A stretch of 64,000 nt of DNA from Gemmataceae bacterium (lineage in GTDB: Bacteria; Planctomycetota; Planctomycetia; Gemmatales; Gemmataceae), in NCBI GenBank assembly GCA_025055795.1, contig JANWVV010000005.1, forward strand, positions 1-64,000. The letters are read 5' to 3'. Position 1 is the stretch's first letter. Every line of letters starts with the position of its first letter. The translations under genes were made by a program, and so were the position numbers. Below are positions 18,002 to 27,037 of this stretch, one piece after another. The notes below the pieces were generated by a model. The model was not told where the DNA came from, searched no databases, and saw nothing but the letters and a program-made list of their open reading frames with translations.

Positions 18002-18180
18002 AACGCCGTTGTAACACAATCTGCCACTGCTTACCAGAGGCACACGTCCCAGAACCGCTCAACAACGTGAAACGGCGTAACTCTGTCCGTGGATTTGCCT
18101 GGAGTATCACCCTCTAGTCGGATCCTGGGGGCTAGGGAGGTAAATGAAATGGGCAGGGGACTTTGCCGCAGGTTGCAGAC

Positions 18181-18205
18181 AAAAAGCCAAGTAAAGCAAG
18201 GGCTT
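18181..18205 (-). terminator. Weak possible terminator of ffh
   Basis: Read on the minus strand, AAGCC at the ffh stop can pair with GGCTT twelve bases later, and the second arm runs directly into TTT. The five-base stem is short, so this is only a candidate. Confidence 0.25.
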
Positions 18206-19658
18206 AGCGGCGTTTCTTTTTGTTGCGGCGTTTGCGTTCTTCTGCCCGTTCCCGGGCACTTTTGCGGCGGGAGGCATCAGCCGGTTTGATTTGGATTTTG
18301 TCCAGACCACCTGGCAGGAAGGCACCCATCTGACCCAGACCCGCAACCATTTTCAGCCGCTGCCAGAGGGTCATTTGTGACATTTGGCGCATCAGTTGCC
18401 GCATCTGCTCGAATTGTTTAAGAAACTGACCGACTTCGGCTACATCCACACCTGCTCCACGCGCGATACGTCGCCGCCGGGATTGATCGATGATTTCGGG
18501 CCGAGCTCGCTCTTGGCGGGTCATGGAATCGATGATTCCCTGCACACGGCGTAAGGCTATTTCGGGGTCCTCACCTTCCGGGATCATCTCGGCCATGCCC
18601 GGAATACGGGAGATAAGATCTTTCATCCCCACCTTGGTCAACAAGGAAAACTGCTGGCGGAACATGTCCAGGGTGAAGTCACCTTTGGCCAAGGCCTCCT
18701 GTTGCTTTTTCAGCTCTTCTTCGGAGATCTGTTTCTGAATGGCCGCGATTTTCTCGACCACTCCCATCAGGTCGCCTTGGCCAAGAATGCGGCCGGCCAT
18801 CCGTTCCGGAACAAACTCTTCCAGCTTATCCAGCTTTTCGCCGACGCCGATGAATTTGATCGGTACGCCTGTGACAGCTTTGATGGACAGGGCCGCACCA
18901 CCGCGGGTGTCACCATCCAGTTTGGTCAGGATGCAGGCGTTCAGTTCCAAAGCGTCGTTGAACGCTTTGGCAACGTTAGCGGCCTCCTGGCCGATCATTG
19001 CGTCCACCACCAGATATATCTCATCCGGCTGGACCAAGGTATCGATCCGCTGCAATTCCTGCATCAGTTGCTGGTCGATCTGGAGGCGACCAGCCGTATC
19101 CAGAATGACACTGTCGCACAATTGCCGCCGGGCTGCAGTGATCGCGTTTCGACACACATCGACCGGGGTGGTCCGCTCACTGTAGACAGGTACCTCGATC
19201 TGGCTTCCCAGGGTTTGTAATTGTTCGACGGCACCGGGGCGTTGCAAGTCGGCGGCCACCAGCATAGGCTTGCGTCCTCGCTCCTTGAGTGTCAAAGCCA
19301 GTTTGGCTGCCGTGGTGGTCTTGCCCGATCCTTGCAAGCCACACAGCATCAGCACGACCGGCCGGTCGGCCCGCTGCGGAATGCGGGGATCAACCGGACC
19401 CATCAGAGCCACCAGCTCGTCGTAAACAATCTTGATGATCTGCTCGGCTGGATCAACGCGGGCCAGTACTTCCTGACCTGTGGCTTTGGCCTCAACGCGT
19501 TGAATGAACTGGTTGACCACATGGAAGTTCACATCGGCCTCCAGGAAGGCTCGTCGGACTTCCCGCAGGCCTTCGCGGATATTATCCGGTGTCAGCCGGC
19601 CTCGACCGCGTAGCTTCCGTAACGCCTCGCTTAGACCCCGTGTAATACCTTCAAACAT
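18204..19658 (-). CDS. ffh: Signal recognition particle protein Ffh
   Basis: 484 residues. Ffh binds 4.5S/SRP RNA and signal sequences and delivers nascent membrane proteins to FtsY. The N domain (1-90) begins MFEGITRGLSEALRKLRG. The GTPase G domain has G1 CGLQGSGKTTTAAKLA, DTAGRLQID (G3) and TKLDGDTRGG (G4). The methionine-rich M domain follows, with RIPGMAEMIPEGE, MRQLMRQMSQM and the RNA-binding SRRRRIARGAGV. The tail is strongly basic (RRKSARERAEERKRRNKKKRR-type), longer than in E. coli. ATG 19658. It shares the upstream gap with the PQQ-propeller gene. Confidence 0.97.
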   Translation of the reverse strand: MFEGITRGLSEALRKLRGRGRLTPDNIREGLREVRRAFLEADVNFHVVNQFIQRVEAKATGQEVLARVDPAEQIIKIVYDELVALMGPVDPRIPQRADRPVVLMLCGLQGSGKTTTAAKLALTLKERGRKPMLVAADLQRPGAVEQLQTLGSQIEVPVYSERTTPVDVCRNAITAARRQLCDSVILDTAGRLQIDQQLMQELQRIDTLVQPDEIYLVVDAMIGQEAANVAKAFNDALELNACILTKLDGDTRGGAALSIKAVTGVPIKFIGVGEKLDKLEEFVPERMAGRILGQGDLMGVVEKIAAIQKQISEEELKKQQEALAKGDFTLDMFRQQFSLLTKVGMKDLISRIPGMAEMIPEGEDPEIALRRVQGIIDSMTRQERARPEIIDQSRRRRIARGAGVDVAEVGQFLKQFEQMRQLMRQMSQMTLWQRLKMVAGLGQMGAFLPGGLDKIQIKPADASRRKSARERAEERKRRNKKKRR

Positions 19659-20047
19659 GCGTTAGTCTCAAACTAGCTGACCAGAAAGTATTGTTGCTAC
19701 CCGGAAAAATCCACCCCGTCAGGCGACGCTTGGCCTCTCCATCGCCGGTACATGTCCGTGGTCACGCCCCTTTATTCTCTACCAAGTTATGCCAATTATG
19801 CCCCTTGCGTCCCCATGGCCTGCATGCCGTTGTTACTGTAAGACAAGCGATGTTCGCCTTCAACCGGAAGTCGGAGCGGACTACCTCAGGAACTGAAACT
19901 TCCGACCGGACCCTTCAGGCCGATCTAAGGGAACGACTCTGCTTTGCCTTGCCGCAGCAGCGTCAACGGTGGTTACCCAAGTCGGCATCGGATGGGTCAC
20001 ACGATTATATACACTTGGACACAATGGGGAAAAGAGGAGCTATCCGA
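19659..20047. other. Divergent promoter region between ffh and the PQQ propeller gene
   Basis: 389 bases between two divergent starts. The frame of the plus-strand gene stays open back to 19691, but those residues are not protein-like and the signal peptide begins at 20048. No further element identified. Confidence 0.5.
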
Positions 20048-21433
20048 ATGTATCGTGGCACTCTGGCAGCGGGTGTGATGGGATGGCTGATCGCGTGGGC
20101 AGTTCAGGCGGACGATTGGCCACAGTGGCTCGGGCCCCAGCGGGATGGCATCTGGCGGGAAACAGGAATTATTGAACGCTTTCCGCCGGAAGGCTTGAAA
20201 GCCCGATGGCGTCGGCCGGTTGGCGTCGGCTATGCCGGTCCGGCAGTGGCAGCGGGGCGGGTTTATGTGCTAGATCTGGTCCCGCAGGATGAATTGCCGG
20301 AAAGTGGCTTTGCCAAGGGGGCCCGTGTCCGTGGACAAGAACGAGTGCTGTGTCTGGATGCCGCCACCGGCAAGGAACTATGGAAACACAGTTACCCAGT
20401 GGAATACCGCATCAGTTATGCGGCAGGTCCCCGCTGCACCCCCACGGTGGATGGCGAACGGGTATATACCCTGGGAGCTATGGGGAACCTACTGTGCCTG
20501 GAATCAGCCAGTGGCCGCGTGGTGTGGTCGAAAGACTTGCTGAAAGATTACAACGCGACGCTCCCTGTGTGGGGTTTTGCGGCCCACCCACTGGTGGACG
20601 GCGATCGGCTCATCTGTCTGGTGGGTGGCGACGACAATCGTTTAGTCGTCGCCTTCGATAAACGGACCGGCCAGCAAGTATGGGCTGCCGAAAGCTGCCC
20701 GGGGGACTTCGGCTACTGTCCGCCCATGATTTATACCTTCGGTGGCCGGCGACAACTGATTATCTGGCATAGCCGGGCCGTTTTGGGCTTGGAGCCGGAG
20801 ACGGGAAAACGCCTGTGGCGCGTCGACTGGGACATTCGCGCTGCCCTGACCGCACCAACCCCCAGGCAGATCGAAAATGACAAACTTTTCCTCACCTCGT
20901 TTTACAACGGCTCTATGCTGCTACGAGTCGATGCCGACCGTGCAGAGATCCTCTGGCGTAGCAAGGCCAAGGGAGAGCGGCCGAACCAGACCACCGATCT
21001 CAGCTCAATCATGCCTACACCGTTGATCCAGGGGGCTTACGTATACGGAGTGTGTAGTTATGGCCAGTTACGCTGCCTGGAGTGGTCCAGCGGTAAGCGT
21101 GTCTGGATGACAATGAAGGCGACGCGAGGCCGATATACCCCAGCCCGTGTGGCGGAAGAGGATGAGCCCGCCGAAACGGAGCGTTGGAGCAACGCCTTCC
21201 TGATCCCTAATGGCGACCGCTGCTTCCTGTTTAACGAACAAGGGGAGCTGATTCTGGCCCGCCTGACTCCGGAAGGGTATCAAGAGATCAGCCGCACCGT
21301 TTTGCTAGAACCCACCAATCGTATGGCCGGCCGAAAGGTGGTCTGGAGCCACCCGGCTTTTGCCAATAAATGCGTTTTCGTCCGTAACGACCAGGAAATC
21401 GCCTGTTTCTCCCTCGCGGCAACTCCGGAGTAG
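20048..21433 (+). CDS. Exported PQQ-binding-like beta-propeller protein
   Basis: 461 residues. A signal peptide (MYRGTLAAGVMGWLIAWAVQ) is followed by DDWPQWLGPQRDG, the opening that planctomycete PQQ-like propellers share. Repeated blades show the A-x-D-x-x-TG-x-x-W pattern: CLDAATGKELWKHSY, CLESASGRVVWSKDL, AFDKRTGQQVWAAE, GLEPETGKRLWRVDW, CLEWSSGKRVWMTM. The family includes BamB and alcohol-dehydrogenase-like propellers; catalytic PQQ ligands cannot be asserted. ATG 20048 has GAGGAG (20034-20039) eight bases upstream and is preferred over the open frame to 19691. Location: periplasm or envelope. It converges on pilT. Confidence 0.87.
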   Translation: MYRGTLAAGVMGWLIAWAVQADDWPQWLGPQRDGIWRETGIIERFPPEGLKARWRRPVGVGYAGPAVAAGRVYVLDLVPQDELPESGFAKGARVRGQERVLCLDAATGKELWKHSYPVEYRISYAAGPRCTPTVDGERVYTLGAMGNLLCLESASGRVVWSKDLLKDYNATLPVWGFAAHPLVDGDRLICLVGGDDNRLVVAFDKRTGQQVWAAESCPGDFGYCPPMIYTFGGRRQLIIWHSRAVLGLEPETGKRLWRVDWDIRAALTAPTPRQIENDKLFLTSFYNGSMLLRVDADRAEILWRSKAKGERPNQTTDLSSIMPTPLIQGAYVYGVCSYGQLRCLEWSSGKRVWMTMKATRGRYTPARVAEEDEPAETERWSNAFLIPNGDRCFLFNEQGELILARLTPEGYQEISRTVLLEPTNRMAGRKVVWSHPAFANKCVFVRNDQEIACFSLAATPE

Positions 21434-21486
21434 ACCGGTTGCCCGCTAGTTGCTTGGACAGGAAATGATCATACCACAAGCGAGCT

Positions 21487-22668
21487 TCACACCAGGCCGG
21501 AGGCCGCCACTTTGATCCCCTTGAGGGCCATGCGTAACTGATCGGGATTGGGTGAAAATTCCAAGGCGGTGGCCTTGTCAATGTCGCCCCGCAGTACTAG
21601 CTCCTCCAGGCTCTTGTTAAAGTCCATCATGCCCTCGTTATAAAAGGCGCGGATCGCATCCAGGAGTTTGGAGTCCTGCCCTTTGAGGATCAAATCGCGA
21701 ATGGTTGGATTGACGATCATGATTTCGTTGGTGGGAACACGTTGGACACCAGGCTTGATGGCCGGTACCAGTTTTTGAGCAATCACAGCCCGCAGGTTGA
21801 AAGCGAGCGATTGCCGTACAGCACTGTGTTGATTTGGTGGGAACAACCCCAGGATACGGTCAATGGTGCTGTAGGCGTTGGAGGCATGGATAGTTCCGAA
21901 GACGACGTGGCCAGTCTCGGCCGCGTGCACGGCGGCCTCAAACGTTTCCGAATCACGCATTTCCCCCACTAAAATTACGTCCGGGTCTTCGCGAACAGCG
22001 TGCTTGAGCGCTGTTTTCCAGTCGCATACATCGATGTAAACTTCTCGTTGGTTTACTACCGACATTTTGTCGGTGAAAACGAATTCGATGGGGTCCTCGA
22101 TGGTCAGAATGTGAAGCGGTTCATGGGCATTCATGTAATCGAGCATAGCGGCGATGGTCGTCGACTTGCCTGACCCGGTTACCCCTGCCAGCAGGATCAT
22201 GCCCATTTCGAAGTGGCAAAGTTTCTCGATGACCGGTGGCAGGCCGAGTTGCTCGAAGGAGGGAATTGTCTGATTGACTAAGCGGGCAACCAGAGACCAT
22301 TTACCCCGTGCCTTCATTAGGTTGACGCGGAAGCGAGCTTCATCTTTGCCGATGACGTGAGCAAAGTCGGCTCCGCCCGTCTCTTCGAAGACCCGCTTAT
22401 CCTTCTCCTTCATGATGGGAGTGATTAGTTTTTCTAGCGTTTCTTGTTCCAGAATAGGGGTATTCATTTTCTGGATGACACCGCGGAGCCGCATCATCCC
22501 GGGCAGGCCGGCCTTTAAATGCAGGTCGGAGCCTTTGTGCATCATCACGGTGCGAAACAATTGGTTGATCGGTGGCTCGCCGGGTACAGCGGGGGCCACT
22601 TTCAAACCCGGCTCCGGAGAGTTAATCGTAATTGGCTTGTACGTATTGGCTGCGGGGGCTGTGCTCAT
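21487..22668 (-). CDS. pilT: PilT-type twitching motility ATPase
   Basis: 393 residues. PilT is the hexameric cytoplasmic ATPase that retracts type IV pili. Motifs: the N-terminal GSDLHLKAG segment, Walker A GVTGSGKSTTIAAML, Asp box TIEDPIEFVF, Walker B DPDVILVGEMRD, and His box TGHVVFGTIHA. The C-terminal region keeps EIMIVNPTIRDLI, with NEIMI in place of the usual AxE in PilT. The ~30-residue N-terminal extension before the PAS-like domain is rich in Pro and Ala. ATG 22668 follows GGTGAAAGGAAGAG by a few bases and is preferred over GTG at 22689. No other pilus genes are nearby. Confidence 0.93.
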   Translation of the reverse strand: MSTAPAANTYKPITINSPEPGLKVAPAVPGEPPINQLFRTVMMHKGSDLHLKAGLPGMMRLRGVIQKMNTPILEQETLEKLITPIMKEKDKRVFEETGGADFAHVIGKDEARFRVNLMKARGKWSLVARLVNQTIPSFEQLGLPPVIEKLCHFEMGMILLAGVTGSGKSTTIAAMLDYMNAHEPLHILTIEDPIEFVFTDKMSVVNQREVYIDVCDWKTALKHAVREDPDVILVGEMRDSETFEAAVHAAETGHVVFGTIHASNAYSTIDRILGLFPPNQHSAVRQSLAFNLRAVIAQKLVPAIKPGVQRVPTNEIMIVNPTIRDLILKGQDSKLLDAIRAFYNEGMMDFNKSLEELVLRGDIDKATALEFSPNPDQLRMALKGIKVAASGLV

Positions 22669-22919
22669 TGCTTCTCTTCCTTTCACCACTTTGGAAACTA
22701 CAGGTACCGCAAAACCACAAGGGATAAAACATTATGAAGCCGTTCTGGCCTCATCACCGGCTGGTAGCCGGAGCATTCTCTTCTGTATGACGTAATTCTC
22801 ATGGATCGAATTGCAACAGTGCTCCTTCAGGACCAGATGGCTATTCGCTTCTTGTTGTACCTTCTTAATAGCTTACTTGCTTTATACTCTTCACAACTTA
22901 CTTAGCTGTATATTTTTCA

Positions 22920-22939
22920 AACCGAGGGATCCTTCGGTT
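22920..22939. promoter_or_regulatory. 20-bp near-perfect palindrome upstream of pilT
   Basis: AACCGAGGGATCCTTCGGTT reads the same on both strands except for one G-T position. It lies about 250 bases before the pilT start. No T-run follows on the minus strand. It could be a dimer binding site; this is inference. Confidence 0.3.
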
Positions 22940-23038
22940 CGCAAAAAGCCCTGAGGAGCACTGGATAATATTGTAACCGACCAGTCCTTCGTCATGGAAC
23001 AGACAGTCTGGAGTATTTAATTTGCGTTGGCATCTAGC

Positions 23039-23061
23039 AGGATTGTACTTAGGATTGTACT
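23039..23061. repeat. Tandem 11-bp direct repeat
   Basis: AGGATTGTACT occurs at 23039-23049 and again at 23051-23061, one base apart, in the gap between hisF and pilT. A third, partial copy (GGATTG) follows at once. Confidence 0.6.
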
Positions 23062-23175
23062 GGATTGCAGGATCGCTACATAGGTTTAGCTTTCTCAGTT
23101 CCGTAACGCTTCTTTTCTCTCACTTTATGCTCCATACCCCTTAGCCCCATAGGTTACATCGTTGTCAGGCTGGCT

Positions 23176-23970
23176 TCAGGCATTAGATGGATATTGACCA
23201 TAGCAATCTTGACGTACGGGGACACCGCGAGCCGCTAGCCAGGCTTTGGTTTCCCCGATGGTGTAATGGTGGTAATGGAAGATGCTGGCTGCCAGCGCAG
23301 CATCGGCCCCGGCCTTGTAGGCCTGATAAAGGTGTTCGGGGTGGCCGGCCCCCCCACTAGCGACCACCGGGATGGAAACCGCTCGGCTGATCGCTTCGAG
23401 CATTTCCAGGTCGTAACCATTCTGGGTGCCATCGGCATCCATGGAGGTAAGGATAATTTCACCGGCACCCAACTGTTCGACCCGTTGGGCCCATGTTCGC
23501 GCCTCCAGACCTGTAGGCACCCGTCCGCCGTTGATGTGGACTTCCCATATGATTTTGCCGTCCCGGTTGACTCGTTTCGGATCAATGTTGACCACGGTAG
23601 CACAGCGGCCGAACTTGCGGGCGACGGCACTGATAAGTTCCGGTGTGCGGACCGCGGCGGAATTCAAACTTACTTTTTCCGCCCCGGCCTGAATTAACTG
23701 AGTAACGTCGTCCAGACTGCGAATTCCTCCTCCTACTGTGAAGGGCATAAATATGCTGTCAGCTACTTGCCGTACCATGTCAAGCAGAATGGCACGGCCT
23801 TCATGGCTAGCGGAGATGTCGAGGAAGACCAATTCATCGGCCCCTTGCTCGTCGTAGCGTCGGGCCACTTCCACTGGGTCGCCAGCATCCCGCAGGTCTA
23901 CGAAGTGGATTCCTTTAACGACACGGCCACGGTCCACGTCCAAACAAGGTATGATCCGGAATTGTAACAT
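23176..23970 (-). CDS. hisF: Imidazole glycerol phosphate synthase subunit HisF
   Basis: 264 residues. HisF is the cyclase half of the HisF-HisH complex that turns PRFAR and ammonia into imidazole glycerol phosphate and AICAR in histidine synthesis. The (beta/alpha)8 barrel is complete: [16 protein letters not shown] with catalytic Asp11, the phosphate-binding [25 protein letters not shown] with the second catalytic Asp, [17 protein letters not shown], and the second phosphate loop [12 protein letters not shown]. The family often has 250-257 residues; the C-terminus is slightly extended ([13 protein letters not shown]). No other histidine gene is adjacent, so the pathway is dispersed. ATG 23970. 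Confidence 0.97.
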   Translation of the reverse strand: MLQFRIIPCLDVDRGRVVKGIHFVDLRDAGDPVEVARRYDEQGADELVFLDISASHEGRAILLDMVRQVADSIFMPFTVGGGIRSLDDVTQLIQAGAEKVSLNSAAVRTPELISAVARKFGRCATVVNIDPKRVNRDGKIIWEVHINGGRVPTGLEARTWAQRVEQLGAGEIILTSMDADGTQNGYDLEMLEAISRAVSIPVVASGGAGHPEHLYQAYKAGADAALAASIFHYHHYTIGETKAWLAARGVPVRQDCYGQYPSNA

Positions 23971-24313
23971 TGGTCCTCGCTAGCATTTTCCTAGTTAAAG
24001 CGTCAAGGCCCCAGTCTATTTACTAACTATGTTACTAAAGCTTCTGCATCATTGAGCAGTACAGTCTGCCCAGTGTACTATTATGACCATTTTTTCACGT
24101 TGTTTAGTCTTTAAGTCATCATACAACGCCTAAGTCAGGGATACTAAAGTACAGACCTTCAGAAGGAAGGCTTCTGGCCCCTATTGGACAAATGGTTATT
24201 TCAAGAAAAACCGGTTGCTAGACTCGACGAGATATGGACAGGATGTAATTCCGACAAGGCAAGGGGTAGATTAGATACAGTAGCCCACACCATCTGGAAA
24301 CTCAAGCGTGGAA
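23971..24313. other. Gap upstream of hisF
   Basis: 343 bases, AT-rich. Two small inverted repeats: AGTACA/TGTACT at 24058-24079 with a ten-base spacer, and CAGAAG/CTTCTG at 24160-24176 with a five-base loop. The second lies 138 bases past the stop of the small membrane gene and could act as a 3' hairpin, but no T-run follows. Confidence 0.4.
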
Positions 24314-24466
24314 CTAATGAATCCGATGGGCTGCAATCCACAGCATGTAGGCCACACGCTCACGCAACAATTGGCGTTTGCGTCGTGGTACGTACATATC
24401 ACGCCAGAAGTAATACAGCCCTGCAATGATCAGCGAAGAGGCAGAGCAAATCAGCAGAGCGTTCAC
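24314..24466 (-). CDS. 50-residue membrane protein, unknown function
   Basis: GTG start at 24466 with AAAGGAGAG ending about six bases upstream; TAG stop at 24314-24316. The product has one N-terminal membrane helix (NALLICSASSLIIAGLYYFW) and then a basic, helix-prone tail: RDMYVPRRKRQLLRERVAY, followed by MLWIAAHRIH. The good ribosome site, single hydrophobic helix flanked by positive charge, and lack of any competing frame support it as a real gene, although plus-strand frames over the same bases also stay open. No family recognised. It stands alone between hisF and the DtxR gene. Confidence 0.6.
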   Translation of the reverse strand: MNALLICSASSLIIAGLYYFWRDMYVPRRKRQLLRERVAYMLWIAAHRIH

Positions 24467-24867
24467 GCGTACTCTCCTTTCCGAGCGGTCTGGCTGAACT
24501 CCTTGCCAAATAATGCCTTAGGAACTTTTGCCGTGGTCACTGATTCTGACACAATCCTAGAGTGTACCTTGCCCTTGTCAAATGCGCATGCATCAAATTC
24601 TGGCCGTCACAAAGAGAGCTGTAACGGAATAAAGATAGTTTTTTGTCCAGATTCAAGATTTCGGTTTAGAACACGAAAACGACTGTACCATTACATGAAG
24701 CAAAACTACAGGACAAAGGCAGCAACCCAAATCGAGTTATAATTATTAAACATAATTTCGCTTTATCATTCACGCCGGCTTCGCTCTTGGCTACGTAGAT
24801 TACCTACGAAGTGAAGAAAATCTGGTGGGGAACCGCAGCGGAGAGGAGTAATTCAGGGGTGCACAGC
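24467..24867. other. AT-rich gap between the DtxR gene and the small membrane gene
   Basis: 401 bases, low GC. Around 24779-24820 the bases CTTCGCT...CTACGTAGATTACCTACG...AGTGAAG can fold into an imperfect hairpin 50-90 bases past the regulator's stop; it could end its transcript. The promoter of the 50-residue gene should be at the left side. No gene seen. Confidence 0.4.
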
Positions 24868-25608
24868 TTAAGGCGTAGTACTGTCAGGGGAGGAAGGCGG
24901 CTGTGGGGCAGAGTAAGGGGGGGCGGACGTATGGGAGCGTGTATAGCTCTGACCGAACAAGCCAGCTAAGGGGAGCCGCCCTAGACGCAACCGACGTTCT
25001 CCGACTTCCAGCTCGAATACATCTTCCAGTTCGTGGTAGCCAATCAATCGCACGACCGCCCCTGGGACCAACCCGAGTTGCTGCCAATGACGCAGGCGGG
25101 CAGGGTTATCATCTTGGACCTCACGGATGATGATGGTTTGGCCAACACGGAAGGCCGACAGAGGCTTGAGTCGCCGTCGGCGTAACGACCCTGTGCTGCT
25201 CGGAATGGGATGGCCATGGGGGTCTTCCAGGGGCTCTCCTAGGTAGTCGGCCAAGGCCCGTTCCAGCCGGGGCGAAATGGCATGCTCCAGGGCTTCGGCC
25301 TCGGCGTCTACTTCGCTCCAGTCCAGACCAAGCACCTGAGTCAGAAACAGCTCGACCAAGCGGTGGCGACGAATTACACGCCGAGCTGCTCGGATACCTG
25401 CACGCGTCAGTTGGGCTCCTCGCGAAGGCTGATACTCGATCCAGCCTCCTTCAGCCAATCGTTTGAGCATACCGGTGACCGAAGGTCCTTTTACCTTTAA
25501 AGCTTGAGCAATCGCTGTAGGTGTCACCCTCTTTTGGGCACCGCCCAAACGGTGGATAGTCTTGAGATAGTCCTGGATCGCCTTGGTCAGTTGCGGCTGG
25601 TCCGGCAT
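24868..25608 (-). CDS. DtxR/MntR-family metal-dependent transcriptional regulator
   Basis: 246 residues, the long DtxR-like form with three parts. The N-terminal winged helix (1-75) includes AIQDYLKTIHRLGG, PTAIAQALKVKGPSVTGML (recognition helix) and GWIEYQPSRGAQLT. The dimerisation and metal domain (75-140) has RRHRLVELFLTQVLGLDW and AEALEHAISPRLERAL, with the His and Glu ligands expected for Fe2+ or Mn2+. The C-terminal FeoA/SH3-like domain (150-225) has LSAFRVGQTIIIREVQDD and ELEVGERRLRLGRLPLAGLF. It should repress metal uptake genes when metal is bound; none are adjacent. ATG 25608. Confidence 0.92.
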   Translation of the reverse strand: MPDQPQLTKAIQDYLKTIHRLGGAQKRVTPTAIAQALKVKGPSVTGMLKRLAEGGWIEYQPSRGAQLTRAGIRAARRVIRRHRLVELFLTQVLGLDWSEVDAEAEALEHAISPRLERALADYLGEPLEDPHGHPIPSSTGSLRRRRLKPLSAFRVGQTIIIREVQDDNPARLRHWQQLGLVPGAVVRLIGYHELEDVFELEVGERRLRLGRLPLAGLFGQSYTRSHTSAPPYSAPQPPSSPDSTTP

Positions 25609-26311
25609 GCCTGGGGCTCTCCGCCTGTCGACTTGTTACCATCATATCACCGAGTCGTTATACGGCACGCATGAACACCCCTTTCGCCGTTATGGTTTTC
25701 CCTCGGTAACCTCCTCTAAGTTGCTGGCAACCTTGAGCATCCGATACCCTTCACCCGTGTCCGGATAACAGCCCGCTAGGCAACAATCTGTTGAAGATAG
25801 CAATACCTGCTTAGTAATTAGCGGGCCGCCTGCATCGTTGCGAATAGACGGTAGCACTATAGATCATCCAGAGACACAATCCGACCAAGCAAATTCCTGT
25901 TATGCGTCGTAGCCGATGTTACGATGATGTCTTGTAGTCCAGAGATGCAAGGGCGAAAACCCGATGCATCGATTCCACGGTGTGACCAATTTTTAATTTC
26001 ACTAGGTTGTTGTAAGTATTTGTCGTCACGCAGCCATCCACGGAACTGCTAGGTCGTTTAGGACGTCCCGCTATACCTTAGCCGGAGGTGATGACCAGTC
26101 CACAGCCGAGGGCGATGAAAGTCCACAATGGTGGAACACCAGCAAAGGTTATATGTCAACTAACTACGTGACATTTCTGATCAATTGCCAATATCAGGCA
26201 CGAAATTAGGTAATTACCCTTATTTTGAGTTCGTCGAGAAGTGCTCTAAAACGGGGAAGGTCGTTCACTGAAAGACTTGTTGTCAAGCGAGGGCCAAGGG
26301 AGGCCATTTCT
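25609..26311. other. Long gap with short hydrophobic open frames
   Basis: About 700 bases between divergent genes. Two minus-strand frames look membrane-like: 25811-25918 (includes GICLVGLCLWMIYSATVYS), and one ending near 26084 (VPPLWTFIALGCGLVITSG). Both lack an ATG or GTG start and a ribosome site, so they are not called. The promoters of the DtxR and nicotinamidase-like genes should lie here. Confidence 0.4.
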
Positions 26312-26911
26312 ATGAGGTGGTCGCAAACCGGCTTGATCGTTGTGGATGCGCAACAGGGATTTACCGAATTACAGCCCCAAGAACTCCCCATTCCAGGTGG
26401 AGCAGCCATCGTGCCGGCTGTTAACACGTTACTGGCCTTACCGTTTGGTCGGATCGATGCGACCCAAGACTGGCATCCGCCTGATCATTGTTCATTTCTT
26501 GGACAGCGGGACAACCTCTATCCTGCACATTGTGTTCAGGGCACACCCGGGGCGGAATTTTTGCCTGGTCTGCATACGCATCGCTTCCATGCCATTTGGC
26601 GTAAAGGGTACGACCCTGATCGGGACGCTTATGCTGTAACAGCACAACACCCGGGGTTTCCGGAATTGCTGCGGGCCCAAGGGATCACCACCGTAGCTGT
26701 TTGCGGATTGGCCTTGAACATCTGCTGTTTTTTCACCGCGCGTGACCTACGACTGCAGGGGTTTAACGTTTATCTGGTTGAAGACGCAAGTGCTGGCATT
26801 GACGTGCCCCAGGCGGGGCTGTTTCAGCAACAGGCCCGAGCCGAGGCCCAGCGGCTCGGCATCCTTTATGTAGACGTCGCAACCCTGCGGCAATTGGGTA
26901 CACTAGCCTGA
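26312..26911 (+). CDS. pncA: Isochorismatase-family hydrolase, probable nicotinamidase
   Basis: 199 residues, the usual PncA size. Nicotinamidase converts nicotinamide to nicotinate for NAD salvage. The catalytic triad is visible: Asp12 in IVVDAQQGF, Lys98 in IWRKGYD and Cys138 in GLALNICC. The metal-site motif DWHPPDHCSF (Asp53, His55) is followed by the second His in YPAHCVQGTPGAEF (His73), which marks nicotinamidases among isochorismatase-like proteins. The usual Asp before the nucleophile (ATDYC) is Asn here. ATG 26312 has AAGGGAGG eight bases upstream and is preferred over the open frame to 26225. Confidence 0.87.
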   Translation: MRWSQTGLIVVDAQQGFTELQPQELPIPGGAAIVPAVNTLLALPFGRIDATQDWHPPDHCSFLGQRDNLYPAHCVQGTPGAEFLPGLHTHRFHAIWRKGYDPDRDAYAVTAQHPGFPELLRAQGITTVAVCGLALNICCFFTARDLRLQGFNVYLVEDASAGIDVPQAGLFQQQARAEAQRLGILYVDVATLRQLGTLA

Positions 26912-27037
26912 ACAGCGGTTATGTACTCAATCAACTTCAATAGAAAGTGCATTACCTGTCTCTTAGCTTGAACATCTGATGGACAAGAGCAGACGGGTTC
27001 TTGACAGATCATCGGAGCGTAATTAGCATCGGCATTT

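Larger units (their letters stand above)
22669..23175. other. Gap upstream of pilT with a palindrome and a direct repeat
   Basis: 507 AT-rich bases between hisF and pilT, both on the minus strand. It contains the palindrome at 22920-22939 and the 11-bp direct repeat at 23039-23061, listed separately. No gene seen. Confidence 0.5.

Noticed and set aside
25811-25918. Minus-strand frame with a membrane-like stretch in the gap before the nicotinamidase gene
   Set aside because: No ATG or GTG start and no ribosome site; only about 34 codons.
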